DNA from: Pelargonium cotyledonis | Lineage: Eukaryota > Streptophyta > Magnoliopsida > Geraniales > Geraniaceae | Reading direction: 5' to 3' | DNA: 25,385 bases | Assembly: GCA_036897625.1 (NCBI GenBank) | Contig: JAYMTA010000673.1 | Coordinates: 1 to 25,385 of the forward strand | Shown: one piece after another, positions 8,470 to 19,930 of the stretch | Position numbering within the stretch: the stretch's first letter is position 1 | How the letters are laid out: every line of letters starts with the position of its first letter | Position numbers and translations under genes: made by a program | The notes under the pieces: model-generated | What the model was told of the DNA's origin: nothing | Databases searched by the model: none | Seen by the model: only the letters and a program-made list of their open reading frames with translations

Positions 8470-9434
8470 CTGAAAAGAAAACCTTAATTATTAGATTAAA
8501 GAGATATGCATTTAGAACAACTACTTGCAATACGTATTTTAAACAACACAGAAAATCTTGAGAAATAAATACACTTTAGGCTAAAACTATACTGCATCGA
8601 TACTGTGAAACAAAACTTTTTCCCAAATTTTCCCTTGAATTAAACGTCATAGATACAAAACAAGCCATGATTATATGAAAGATAAACAGCAGTACCAATT
8701 AATTTGCCCAATAAAGAAACATGTCTTACAGGCTAAATATTAGGCAAACTAAGAGTTGGTGTGCAAGGAATTCTTTTGAAATGTAGAATTTCAAAAGTTG
8801 ACAGCAATTAGTTCTCTTACACTGAAAATTCCCTACCAATAAATAGCAAATCTCAGAAAATCCAAAAACTTCACATTCACTTTGTTGAGAACTAATCTGT
8901 AGAATACATTCTAATGCTTTCGTCAAAAAACAAATTTACAAAATCTTTCATCAAGAATTGCACTCGAATAATCATCAAACTAGATTTATCTCGATAAATA
9001 AAACTAATTGTAAGGTAAAAGGATGTGATCATAGCATGCCCTTGAATTGACATCCCACCTTAAATGAACAAAAAGTCCACAACAAATAAATCTTCAACAA
9101 AATTACGAAAGGCAATTAAAACAAAACATCCTATAACAAGATAGATGTATAGAACAAACACAAACTACTAAAAACTACTAAAGTCTATGCCTTACAGACA
9201 AAGAAACAATTCCCAATTAAAACAACAATCTAATCAATTCTGAAGTACCCATCAACGAGAAAGCTATGTTAAACAAATGATCAAACAAAGAGACAACAAT
9301 GCAGAACCAGAACCATCTCCACACAATACCACAAGAAAAGGTTTCAAAAATTAAAAGCACAAGGAGCCATCTCAGAAGAATCTCCAATTAAATAGAAAAC
9401 AAAACCCAAATGGTGAAAAAGAGGGAAAACGAAC
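8470..9434 (-). other. Predicted first leader intron of the calmodulin-binding gene
   Basis: The donor (GTGCTTGCAG then GTTCG) is at 9434 and the acceptor at 8470. The 965 bp between are very AT-rich and contain no recognisable gene on either strand. The donor is weaker than usual, so its position is less sure. Confidence 0.45.
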
Positions 9435-9870
9435 CTGCAAGCACGAAGAACAGGCTCTATCTCTCTCTAGAGGACACCAAAACGCCTGATCATGATTCCA
9501 TTTTGAAGCAAACCCACGAACGTGAACAGGAAAAGACGCGAGCCCATATCAGAAATTGAGGGCTTCAACAGAGAAAAGATTAAAAAAAATGCAAACTTTT
9601 TTCTGTTTCTGAGCATAAAAATATTCTTGGCGTGCCTCACCAGAACGCAAATAAAAGGAAACGGATGCGAGCAAGGCGTGGCCGAGGCACGAAAGTAAAA
9701 GAATAAAAAAGTGATTGTTTCGGGTTCAGAGATCGTGCAACCAAGCAATGCTCGAAGTTTTTGGCATCTGATAGTCTTTGTTGCGTTCTCGTGTCTTCCG
9801 CTTTGGTTGCAGAAGAATCCTTCAGAGAAAATTTAGCGAGGAAGAGAGAGAAAATATATTTGTACAAATC
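9435..9870 (-). promoter_or_regulatory. Putative first exon and promoter of the calmodulin-binding gene
   Basis: The sequence just above the predicted first donor has a GA-rich leader-like run on the minus strand (GAGAGAGATAGAG). Transcription should begin somewhere in this interval; no clear TATA box was fixed. The short open frames here on both strands overlap each other and show no domains. Confidence 0.35.
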
Positions 9871-10739
9871 AAAATTCTGAAAGAAAACGAAAATTGTGGG
9901 TCCTACGTTACTGTGGGCCTATTTTCGTTCGTTTATGCCTCAGTTTATCGCTCGTTTTGTGCCGCTAATCCAACTTCGAATTTGTTGGCTATATCTTGTT
10001 TTTTCCAAATTTCATATGGAAACCCTTTCTCTATTCTGATTTTGAGCATAAGCCAAACATTTATTGACATATATTCGGTTGACGTTAAGTAACTTATAAA
10101 ATTATGATACATCATTTAATTTAAATACATGTATTAAGTACGTCATGCTCCCACATATTTACTTAGACTGATTATAAAAAAAATTCATTATATTTTTTCT
10201 CTAAACTAAATCAAATCAATGAGAACATAACACAACATTAAAATTTCATTACTCTTATCCGTTGCATTGGATTCGTAGGAGCGGAATAATTCGCTAGATT
10301 CATATAAACGTTGTCACTATATTATTGATAATTTATACATATAAATAATCACATAATTCTCGGAACATATATTTTTGATAGGTTAAACACACAAGTAGCA
10401 TGATTGAATGAACAATTCTAAAAAAATTACATTGAATAGACACGTAATTTGTATGATTAAGTAAACAGTTAATATATATTATTATTCCGTGTAAAACTCC
10501 TCATTCATTTATGAACATTATAAGTAAAGTATTAATTGCAAAGTTTTATTAATTTATTACAATGTTTGGATTGGTACATAAATTTTTATCATAAATACAA
10601 CGCAATGTTGTTGAGTTGTGCTGGTAAAATCTTGTCTAGTGAAAAAATAGGTTCCAGATACACACAAAATTGCTTCGTAAACACTTTATTACACATGCAT
10701 GTATGTGTGTAATATATATATATATATATGTTCTATAAG
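9871..10739. other. AT-rich intergenic region
   Basis: No gene, RNA or clear transposon was recognised. A short TA microsatellite (10712-10729) sits just left of the hAT-like element. The last 8 bases before 10740 are the left target-site duplication of that element. Confidence 0.5.
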
Positions 10740-11116
10740 CAGGGCCGGCTCTCAGGGGTGCAAATTGGGCGATCGCACAGGGCCCAAACAAAGTGAGGGC
10801 CCCTCAAAACGTCGTGGATATTTTTAGCTGCAGTTATTAACTGCAATAATAGTATATTTTATCTGCGCTTATAAAATGCAATAGTATATAGCTGCAGTTA
10901 TTATGTGCGATTAGAAACTGCAATAAAAATATAATTAATTCAATTCCTAACGGTAGCTGAAAAACTAAACGGGTCTTCGCAAAACTCTGACCTTTGTGTT
11001 TAATCAACCATTTTATACTATTTTTATTTATTCACGATCAACCACGATTTAAAATTTTTGGGGCCCAAATATAAATTTTGGCACAGTGCCCCTGAAATCT
11101 TTGAGACGACTCTAGC
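10740..11116. mobile_element. hAT-like non-autonomous element with 8-bp TSD
   Basis: The 377-bp element begins CAGGGCCGGCTCTCAGGGG, the GGGCCGGC-type terminus common in plant hAT elements. It ends with a degraded counterpart (CCCCTGAAATC, then GAGACGACTCTA). It is bounded by the identical octamer TCTATAAG at 10732-10739 and 11117-11124, the TSD length typical of hAT. Inside are repeated AGCTGCAGTTATTA blocks and GGGCCC motifs near both ends. It has no coding capacity. Confidence 0.7.
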
Positions 11117-11290
11117 TCTATAAGAAAATAAAAAATAGATTTTATTCGTATAAAAGAAATGTAATGATATGTTTTCACTTTTATTTTGATTCATATTGAT
11201 TTCATCATCTTTGTTACACACTTTTGATCGAGAGAGAGAGAGAGAAAATCAATTTTAACATTAATTTGATAATCTTTAGAAATTTGTGTT

Positions 11291-11506
11291 AGAACTCACT
11301 TAATAACTTGATAACTTGTATATATGGAAGGATTGTCGTCAACCAATCTTTAAATTCATAGTTTTCAAATCAAATTTATAGTCATGCTTGAAAATCAGAA
11401 CTCATTTAACATGTTGATAACTTGTATAAATGGTAGGATTGTCAAACATTCTATAACTTTATAGTTTTCAAATCAAATTTATAGTCATGTTTGACAATCC
11501 TTCCAT
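11291..11506. repeat. 106-bp tandem duplication with an embedded hairpin
   Basis: Two diverged copies begin AGAACTCA at 11291 and 11397. They share GATAACTTGTATA and, near their ends, the block TAGTTTTCAAATCAAATTTA followed by TAGTCATG. Copy 2 forms a hairpin: 11430-11449 pairs with 11487-11506 over 20 bp with one mismatch, around a 37-nt loop. Copy 1 retains only part of the left arm (11324-11337). Confidence 0.75.
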
Positions 11507-13029
11507 TAATATCGATGGACCATGCGAAAAGAAAAATCTAAAACACGTATTGGTGTTTGAGAAATAATGTTGTAACGTCTAATGAGTAAAATAAGTCACG
11601 GAACACATTAATTGAACCAACAAATACGCGAAATAAAATACAATGAGATTGAATTGTTAACTTTTGGCTTAATAAATTAGCTTAGAATGTGCAGGTGACT
11701 CGGTGAATAGTTATTGTTGCAAATTTTCGTATATTATTGGTGAAATTAATCTCTACATTAGTATTATTTTTTCTCTTTATGTAAAAGAAAACTGTATACA
11801 TTATTATAAATAAACTTGGGATAATATGACCAAACACAACCTGTTGAACCGGTAATCGGTCTAGGTCATTAGCTACACGAACTTTGGTCAAACTCAGTAA
11901 GATCCGGTTTAAACCGGTGATTAGCCGGTCGTGAATTAATTATTTAGTGGAGGCTAGCCAATTGGCTTTTCCAAGAAAAAGTGAAGCTTCTGCAACGGGG
12001 AAAAGTGGTGTCTCAGTGATCATTGGAGGATAGAAGACTTGAAAAACCATAAGAAAAAGAAGGTTGCAACTGCATCTATATACGTGGGGAAGCATGATCT
12101 ATGGCTTTCACAAAAGTTGTGGCCAAAAGTGAAAGGACAGTGTCCATGAAACAAAGAAAGAAAAAAAATCACCTTGGATTCTCTTTTTCTTCTTTCTCTA
12201 CTTCAGATCTAGCTAGGTTCTTTATTGTAAACAAATTATGGAAGCCCACTTTTGCCTCATTGTGTTGTTTGGGCCACAAGAAAATTATTTTCTCTGGGTG
12301 TTAAAGGTAGGTGCAGCAGCATGGAAATTTTTTTTAGAGTTGGTTGGTAGCAGAATTCAGTCATTGGGAGTGGAAGGTGACCCTCCAACCTAAAATTGGT
12401 GTAAAGATTGCTACAAGTTTTTGTGCAAAAAAAAGTGAGAACCATGACCTGCTTCTTCTGCTTATTTTCTTTCTTTTGAGGTAGGTTTCACCAAACTCCC
12501 AACCATCAAATCTATTTGGAGTGAATTGTAAACATCAGTTCTTCTTAACAATAAGAAAAAAATTACAGTTGATGAGTTATCAGTTAAGTGTTTGTTCGAG
12601 AACTTCAGTGTCCAAAAGTCGATGAAGTAAAAGAAGACTCCGATTGTGGAAGTTGTATGTATCCTGTGCGGCAAGCCAAGAAGAAACCAAATAAAGAACA
12701 TGGCGAGATGGCTTCGCAAGTCAAAAGTACTGCATGTAGGGTTTTAGTAATGTTTGTTCATTGCTTGCTTATGAGGTTTAGCTACATGTACCAACTTGGC
12801 AAGACCTGTAAAAAAGACTTTACTTTCCGAAAGACCAACAATTGAATACTAAATGCACCTTCAAGTGTAAGCAATCAAACATCTTATACTTGTTATATAC
12901 ATACCAAAACTCTGTTTTTCTTTTCTTCCCAAAGGTGGAAGAGAAAAGGGTGTGACTAGGACAATGGGGAATTATTCCATACATTGTGCATTGTGTAAAA
13001 TGGGAAAATTTGTTGTGATGTTGTAACTA
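11507..13029. other. Intergenic region and 3' flank of the DUF4336 gene
   Basis: About 1.5 kb separates the repeat from the stop codon of the DUF4336 gene. Open frames here are short, overlap on both strands and show no domain. The right end (about 12850-13029) probably holds the 3' UTR of the DUF4336 gene. No tRNA or microRNA precursor could be supported. Confidence 0.45.
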
Positions 13030-16000
13030 TCATCTTTTGCGGCCTGAGACGGTTTTCTTGACAGCTCCTACTGAGACAAGAAACTGATCGAGGGATGATA
13101 AGGTTTTCATGTCGTCGGGAGGGAAGTAGCTGGCCGCCTTTCCCATGAGTGAGGTCAAAAATTGAGGGATGGAAGGTCGAGTAACATAACGTTCGCTCAA
13201 AAGGTCATCCAGGAATGCAAATGCAGCTAAGAAATCAGAGCTGCTTGCATTTATTGGAGCAGCAAAATGTGCTGGGATTATTCTCTTGAACTTCCAGTCC
13301 CGTGCAATACTATCAATCCAATCTCTGACCTGAGGTTTTAAGAAGCACACAAGTCAAATAATTTCATTTGCATTTTCAATGCTACAGTTCTTATCCGAAC
13401 ATCTAATTAGAAGTTTAATAAAACATGTGCATTCAGTTTGTTTAGTGAGTTACTTGACACTTTCAGCATTCAGTAGATAATAGTGTAACAATTCTTAGTT
13501 GGTTGTTCTAGCATGAACCCCAATCCAAACATAAAGACAGTGAAGAATAAAAAAACAAGGAAACTCTGTAGCGGACTGGTTTATTACCTTCTCGGGAACT
13601 TTGCTAAAGACCAATGTCTTCACAATTGGTGAAACAATAAGTTTCTGTGACATTTGAGCAAAGCTAGCATTAGGTTCCAACAAATTTGCTGGGCCAAGAA
13701 ACAAGATTTGCAGAACCATTCTTTCCCACCCTGCAACAAGAAAGTCTTGTTTAATGCCTTTGTGACACTCAGCTTGTGAAAGTAATTCTTTGTTTCGGTA
13801 AACTAAAACTAATATATTGAAACTCAGAATGAAGAGGCGAACCTTTCTGGCGGCTCATCTTGTTGTCAACAACTGGCTCATCTGAGACTTCCTTTCCTTT
13901 ACTAAGAATCTTTACGGCCAAGCCATTCTTAGCTGATGCCAACAAAGACTCTTTGCTAATACACTCTGGCGGTTGTCTTGGAACAAAAATGACGGCATCT
14001 GTTATCAATAGTGTTCTTGAACTCTTATGATAGAAAGCAACTTCCACATATGGCCCAATTCCTGAAATAGCCCACACAAATGAGTTTGCTTTTTGGATTA
14101 ATTCATCAGAGTGAGGTTTTAATTAGGTAGTGCATGTAAAGTATATATTACCAACTTCTGGTGAGCTGAGAACTTTTTGTTCAATATCATCAGCCCATGG
14201 GGTAGACAAGTCCGCATCTTTCAATGTTTTTGCACGAAAAATCCCAAAGAACTCAAGTGGCAGATTCAAAGGCCAACTCCACTGTCTTGGCGCCACCCAT
14301 ACCTGAGCCCGAGGGAACTTTCTAGAAAATGGGCCAACAAATATTTTATGCTCATAAGCAAATGTTGGTAGTACAATATATTCCACAGGAGCCCCCAACT
14401 CCTTTACAAGCTGGCAAGATGCAGAAAGACAAATTGTGAACAAGACATTATAGCTTGTAAGTTCATGAAATCGCAAAATATGAATAGCTAGACAGTGGTT
14501 GAAGACTGTGTCTACACCAGCAAAATACACGAAAGAAGAATCTAACCTTGGTTTGCTTAAAGATCGATTTTCACAGATTTACTTGGTTTATAAGCATTGT
14601 AAATGAACTTCTCTAAAAGGGTCAGTGGTGTAGATTTTAATTTAGGAATGATGTTCAGATACCCTTTCATGGTTATAAATATAATACAAAAATTCAAAGA
14701 TGAACGCATATTTGATTATTTGAATCTTTTGCAGACACGAGAATGCGAATAAAAGACCTCGACAATCAGTTACTGTTTCATATATGATATGGAGAAGATG
14801 TTAAAAGTTATAGTTACGAACAAGTCTATCAAGTATCAACAGTCCAAAAAATTAATAAAGGTTCAAGTTTATGTTTCATTAAATGTTATGGGCCAATTAA
14901 TGGACTTGTTCGTGACTATAACTTTTAACAATCTAAAGAAGGTTATGCCCCCCACCTCTATGCTAACAGCGACCAGCACTCCTCTTGCAAGACAATCTAG
15001 ACAAAAGAGAGAAACATCACATACGAACAGCTCCTCCAAACGACCCCTCTACAGAAACCAAATCTCAATAAAATCTTTCAAAAATTATGGTGAATGATTG
15101 GAACTTGTGGGAGACTCATTTTATAAAGAGCAGATAAGTTAAAGTTGAGAAAAATCAATTTTTGGGCTAACCCATTAACAGTTATCCACAACAATCTAAG
15201 CCCATGACAATCAAAATTAGGTACTTGTTAACAAGCCCCAAGACTGTCGGATAAATGAAGTCCATTAGGTTCTGTTATTTTTCCAATTTGTATTCATGAA
15301 CTTGATGAGCATGAACTCTTTCGAGAATGTTCAACTATCTACATTGGAGGGTCTTTAACTATGGATTTTTACTATTGAAACGACTCATTCCTACTAGTTA
15401 CCTTAAGTTCAAATTATACAATACCATTACTAACCATCAGATCCTAAGAATCTAACTCAGATAAACTAAGTTAATCCATAAAACCAACTCATATATCCAA
15501 GAAAATAACGTGCTTGGCCATAAGGCCTACATGCACACCCCAAATGTCAGAAAGGCTAAATTTGTATTCACTAAGTTGATATATTTAGTATTAAAAAAAA
15601 ACTAATACATAATGGGTGTAGGAGAAATACATAATAGGAAACAAATTACAAGAAACACTCATAATGTATTCTATCAAATCCCATGGTTCAAATCTCTTGA
15701 CTTACTACACAATCAAATATTGTGATTTGCTACACAGTCAAATCTCATGATTTAACATGGAAAAACAGCATATTCCAACAGTTACACATACAAGGTGTCA
15801 GCTAACGAATTGAAGAAGTCTCTTAGGAGTTAGGAGCCAGGGACGGTATTCGAACTCTCATTAGCCTTTGGTGCATTCAATACTTGAATTGATTAAACGA
15901 CATAGACATACTTGAATTGATTGAACCACATAGACATAACTCATAACTTGTTTTGCCTTTTCAACTTTACATACGTCAAATGCAAAGTTCAGAGGGTGCA

Positions 16001-16840
16001 TGGACTAGAATCCAAAATTTCAAATGCTAGAAATGTTAAAAAGTTTTGATATTTCATACAAGTGCTTAGACTACAGCTAATAGAGGTGGAGTAGGAAATG
16101 GAACCTGAATACACTCCTTGGTTGGAGCAATTGGTGCATGTACCCATAACCCTCCAGATTTAAGTTTGATGACTGTCATGCGAATATTTGTCGAGACACT
16201 GCTGAAACCCAATGCTTGTTCTTGCTCGAATAGCCATATTCTCCCTTTCACAGCCTATGGAAAACATTAAAAGAAAACACTCAAATTTACCTATAATAAC
16301 TAGCATTGTATGCATACACATTGATCGCTGAGAATACATATGCCTATAAGTAAATACGATAACTTGAATCACAAAAAAGATGGTACTTTAGAAACCAATC
16401 TAGCAATACACACATACAAATAGCACAAACAGTCACACATCTTGTTCCCTTTATGGGTAATCAAATACTCAATCATTTATCAAATTGTGAAGCAAAAAAT
16501 TCAAAATTGAAAACAAAGGGAAGAGGAAGATACACACCTCAGTCCTAATCGTGCGCCTATTGAGAAAAGGGCCAAGAGGGAAAGGAAAGCCAGTGAAGTT
16601 GAGATAGAATCTGCCGTCACTACTGTCGTGTTCTTTGCTGATTGATGAGGTTTTTGTGTTGGATGAAGCAATCACCAAATTGATGAGACCTCTTTTTCTC
16701 TGGTTTCTGGGTTTTGTCTGCAAAAGACCCTTCAAGGACCCATTAAGAAGAGCTGGAGTTAAGTCTCTCAGAGAAATAGAATTGCGCAGGAAAGTAGAGT
16801 TTGAGTGAGAAACAGGAGCTATGGTTATGGTTGCGACCAT
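13030..16840 (-). CDS. Chloroplast-targeted DUF4336 protein, six exons
   Basis: Splicing minus-strand exons 16840-16538, 16254-16105, 14410-14152, 14061-13843, 13730-13588 and 13329-13030 gives an uninterrupted 457-residue protein. All junctions are GT-AG with matching phase (0, 0, 1, 1, 0). The first about 60 residues are rich in Ser, Thr, Arg and Lys with almost no acids, as in a chloroplast transit peptide. The rest matches the DUF4336 family: [25 protein letters not shown] (His 140), [19 protein letters not shown] (His 172), [13 protein letters not shown] (Asp 259) and IIPAHFAAP (His 379). The spaced His/Asp residues suggest a relative of the metallo-beta-lactamase fold, which is inference; the reaction is unknown. 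Intron 2 is unusually long (14411-16104, 1694 bp). The start is the first ATG of the transit-peptide frame. Confidence 0.88.
14799..14930. repeat. 28-bp inverted repeat inside the intron
   Basis: The left arm 14799-14826 (TGTTAAAAGTTATAG...) pairs with 14903-14930 at 27 of 28 positions, around a 76-nt loop. Pairing continues weakly inward. This may be a small MITE or foldback element, or a young small-RNA hairpin. No target-site duplication was found at the edges. Confidence 0.75.
15881..15936. repeat. 28-bp tandem direct repeat, two copies
   Basis: The unit starting TACTTGAATTGATT and ending CATAGACA occurs at 15881-15908 and again at 15909-15936, differing at only a few bases. It lies in intron 2 of the DUF4336 gene and looks like a recent local duplication. 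Confidence 0.85.
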
Positions 16841-17766
16841 TTCTTGAAGACGCTAGCTTGTTACTTCACACAGAAAGTTCTGGGAGTATTGCAGAGAGAG
16901 TTTTGGGTTAGCGTAGCAGGACCCAAAGTTGCACAACCATGCTGGCTTAGGACACGTGGACATGGGATTTTGGTGGATAACAATTTTTCTTGATAATTTC
17001 CCATGATTTGTTGTGGATGGTATAATTCGTAGGAAATAATTGAGAAATTGAAGAGAAAGGTACCGAAAGGGTCTGAAAGTAAACACTTATTTTCTGAAAG
17101 TAAACTCTTATATTGGAACAAAAATTGCACCAGAAAGCTGGAATCATTCAAACAGCTCACAAGAATAAACAGCAAAAACTTCACATGCTTGCATTGCATG
17201 ATACCATTCCCAGATATTGCTACTGACTTCAACCTTGTCATAGTAATGTCAAAACTTGGTACCCATATTCAGTGCTTCTAATTTCACATAAATAATGGAG
17301 GAAGCACAAGGACATGAATTCATGTTCAAGTTCAAGTTCAACATAACAGATACAACCGAAATCAACCAATACAAGTCTCAATACAAACAACTTGGGCTTT
17401 TCAGAGACAGCCCCACATAAATTTACTTCAAAATTAAACTACCAAGAGCTGTGTTACCGATTTTCTATAGATTTTCTGGGAAGCAAATATTTCATGCTGA
17501 GGTGAATTACCCTTGTATGACACGGGGCTTCCAAATTCCAGAAACTAACATCACAACAAGCATATAAGCACATTCTTCGGAGTGAGAATTTGTTAGGCAT
17601 GAAAGAGCTGTGGGACAGCTTCATCAAGCAGTTCTATATCTGATTAATTGCAGCAGCCACAGGGGGGAAGTCGACAAATTACCAGGTTCATGACATGCAG
17701 GCGGACACTTACTATGTTGTAGCGCAAAATAATAGTACAGGACTTGCAAGAGAAGCAATGAGCCTC
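16841..17766. other. Spacer: DUF4336 promoter side and RING gene 3' flank
   Basis: Both flanking genes are on the minus strand. The left part (16841 to about 17240) must contain the 5' UTR and promoter of the DUF4336 gene, and the right part (about 17300-17766) the 3' UTR of the RING gene. Several overlapping short frames occur on both strands without recognisable domains, so none is annotated. Confidence 0.5.
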
Positions 17767-18573
17767 TCAAGTGATAATTTCTCTCACAAGCCAATCCAAA
17801 CTAGGATATGCAAAGTACAATATGAGAAATGATGGAAGGGCAAACAGAACCGTGATCAGTATGTACAGGGCCAAGATGGCTGCGCTAGCTGGTATCGCAT
17901 ATAAGACAATCAGAAGAAAGATGATAACCAATGGGAACTTGGCTGTCAAGTGAACGAAGAAAACAAGAGATTTGCGAAGAGAAGAGTGTAACCTCTCCAC
18001 ACTGAGGTAATCATTAACACGACTACTTCCATTATTAGATCTGACTGGCTCAGGCTGACGAATATGCTGTCCCCTCCTAAGCTGGTTGTGGCTCACTTGA
18101 CTTCCAGTGGGTAAACTACCATTTGATGACCAAGCAGACTGACGATCTTCACAGAAAGTGGAGTGAGACTTCACTCTATCACCATTCATACTCTCAACCA
18201 TCCAGAGTAAAAAGTAATTTTTGCGGGGAAATCTCAGGTTGCCCTTGTAGACGAGACGGAATGATAAGAGATTGCACCATGGGCAGGATATAAAGAGTGG
18301 AAGCTGAATTGGTAGGGAAGGAAATTTTACAACAGCCCACTGGAGTCCTAATATGCAATTTTTACAAAGAGTATGGCCACACCATAAAACATAAGGCACG
18401 TTTTCAACAATGTTGAAGGATTCCCAGCAAATTGGACATTCCAAACCTTCATCTCTGCTAGCCACAGAGGATACTTCGTCATCTGAACATTCTGAAGAAG
18501 CATGAGTATGCTTCAGAGTATCATTTTTCAATCCAACACTCCCAGCAACACAATTGGATGCAAAGTTCCACAT
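17767..18573 (-). CDS. Membrane-anchored RING finger E3 ligase-like protein
   Basis: Encodes 268 residues in one coding exon. A complete C3HC4 RING lies at residues 46-100: Cys46, Cys49, Cys65, His67, Cys70, Cys73, Cys97 and Cys100 (motifs CPICWESF, WCGHTLCKNC and CPWC), with an insert between the sixth and seventh ligands. A polar Ser/Asn/Arg-rich linker follows. The C-terminus, about residues 210-258, is strongly hydrophobic, with probably two membrane helices separated by an IPASAA turn. RING proteins recruit E2 enzymes, so this is likely a membrane E3 ubiquitin ligase; which membrane and which substrate are unknown. The N-terminus (about 1-45) is Ser/Asp-rich with no signal peptide. The ATG at 18573 is the first in frame, and a uORF stops one base before it. 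Confidence 0.85.
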   Translation of the reverse strand: MWNFASNCVAGSVGLKNDTLKHTHASSECSDDEVSSVASRDEGLECPICWESFNIVENVPYVLWCGHTLCKNCILGLQWAVVKFPSLPIQLPLFISCPWCNLLSFRLVYKGNLRFPRKNYFLLWMVESMNGDRVKSHSTFCEDRQSAWSSNGSLPTGSQVSHNQLRRGQHIRQPEPVRSNNGSSRVNDYLSVERLHSSLRKSLVFFVHLTAKFPLVIIFLLIVLYAIPASAAILALYILITVLFALPSFLILYFAYPSLDWLVREIIT

Positions 18574-18574
18574 C

Positions 18575-18607
18575 TTAGTAGACAGCGGGTGAAAACATGA
18601 GAAACAT
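18575..18607 (-). promoter_or_regulatory. uORF ending one base before the RING start codon
   Basis: A 10-codon reading frame (MFLMFSPAVY) starts at 18607 and stops with TAA at 18577-18575. One G then separates it from the ATG of the RING gene. An even shorter frame (ATGACCTAG) lies upstream in the same leader. Such placement could reduce main-frame translation or depend on reinitiation or leaky scanning. That it acts as a regulator is inference. Confidence 0.6.
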
Positions 18608-18697
18608 CACTTGCTAGGTCATAGACTGAACTTGAAGGTGCACACCAGCGATCCTTGAAGTTTTCTTTGCTGATAGCACCCCTTCCAAAATGTCAAC

Positions 18698-19717
18698 CTA
18701 AGAGAAAATAAAATACACCAGGATAAGGGACCAAATCATCTAAATCTTTGCATTTCAGCTATCTTATTGGAATAAGGTAAAAACTTAATTCTTGACTGTT
18801 TTTTACATAGAACATCCACAATCAATTATCCTACTCATTATATAATTTGAAGCCAAAGTATGTCCAAAATGTGATTCTCTAAATCTAAAAACTATCTCAA
18901 ATTAGACATCTTGAGACTTGCATACCGTATTCTTTTAAAGAAGCATGTCACACTGAAGTTAGATAGTAACTACTGAGTCCCAGAACAGATGCAGACTAGT
19001 TTAGGGCCTCTAGTATATACCATTCATTCAGTTCTCAGAAAACTAATCACCTCAATTTGTAAAAACCAATGTTATATTTTCTTCAAGATGTTTGTTTTGG
19101 CCATGCTAAAATTGATCAGTAAATAGTGAGTGCTAGAGAAAGCTAGGCAGCTAGCATAAACATGTCATTCTCAGCTCACAAAGCTAATCCGCCTCTAAGT
19201 TCAAAAATCAGCTCAATCAAAACATCATAAATGTTATATTCTCTTCAAGCAGCACAGCATGCCAGATATAGGCTGCCATATCCCTCTACTAACAGATGCT
19301 CCATTCTTGAAAACAGGATTATAAGTAACCTCAAACCAGCAAAATATCAAACAACAAATTTTCCTCATCAAAATTCGTGACAAAGGGACTTCCATAAACA
19401 TATTTGAGCAGAGCCCAATTCACTGTATAACCCTACTGGGTTCTATCAACATATACATAAACAATATCCAAATCGAATTTTGCCCAACTAACCCAATGAC
19501 AATCTAGAAATGTGAGAAAAATTCAACCTTTCGTTCAAACACAAGTAGATGACACCCAGCATTTAAACCGAAAACCCATATGAAAATTGGGGTAATTTCC
19601 ACAATCGCAAAAAGAGAAAGATACCGATCCAAGCAATAAAAGCATGCATTCACACAAACAAAACAGAAATTGCGTCGATTAATCGTAGAAATAGAGAGAG
19701 ATGAGAATCGATATTAC
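18698..19717 (-). other. Predicted leader intron of the RING gene
   Basis: On the minus strand a donor (AACAATCG then GTAATAT) at 19717 and an acceptor (ATTTTCTCTTAG) at 18698 bound a 1.0-kb AT-rich intron in the 5' UTR. A second donor candidate (GGATCG then GTATCT) at about 19623 could be used instead. No gene is visible inside. Confidence 0.55.
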
Positions 19718-19930
19718 CGATTGTTTCGACCGAGCGTGGAATCGGGTAACGAGGACCCTCACTTTCACTGTGTGTGTTCGATTTCTCTACCGGGAAAAGA
19801 AGGAGATGAAGAGAGAGACGAGGGAGAGCAAGTGGTCACTATTTGGTTTTATGTGTAAGTTTAGATTTGGAGCGTTGTGTTGTGGGCTTCAAGCTCCAAG
19901 TGGCAGCGACCACAATACATTCCATCATGA
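19718..19930 (-). promoter_or_regulatory. Putative first exon and promoter of the RING gene
   Basis: The GC-richer stretch above the predicted donor carries CT-rich runs on the minus strand (e.g. CTCTCTTCATCTCC), as common in plant leaders. The transcription start is not fixed. Plus-strand open frames here are short and lack domains. Confidence 0.4.

Larger units (their letters stand above)
14411..16104 (-). other. Large intron 2 of the DUF4336 gene
   Basis: No coding exon fits between the phase-0 junctions at 14410 and 16105. The intron is AT-rich and contains a near-perfect hairpin (14799-14930) and a 28-bp direct repeat (15881-15936). These suggest past insertion of small repetitive elements. 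Short frames here show no domains. Confidence 0.7.

Noticed and set aside
12300..12400. Possible microRNA-like GGGAGTGGAAGG segment
   Set aside because: No star strand or stable long stem was found nearby.
15676..15700. GGTTCAAATC resembling a tRNA B box
   Set aside because: No matching A box or cloverleaf could be drawn around it.
16853..17241. Overlapping open frames on both strands upstream of the DUF4336 gene
   Set aside because: They have no domains, overlap each other in several frames and sit where the promoter of the DUF4336 gene must be.
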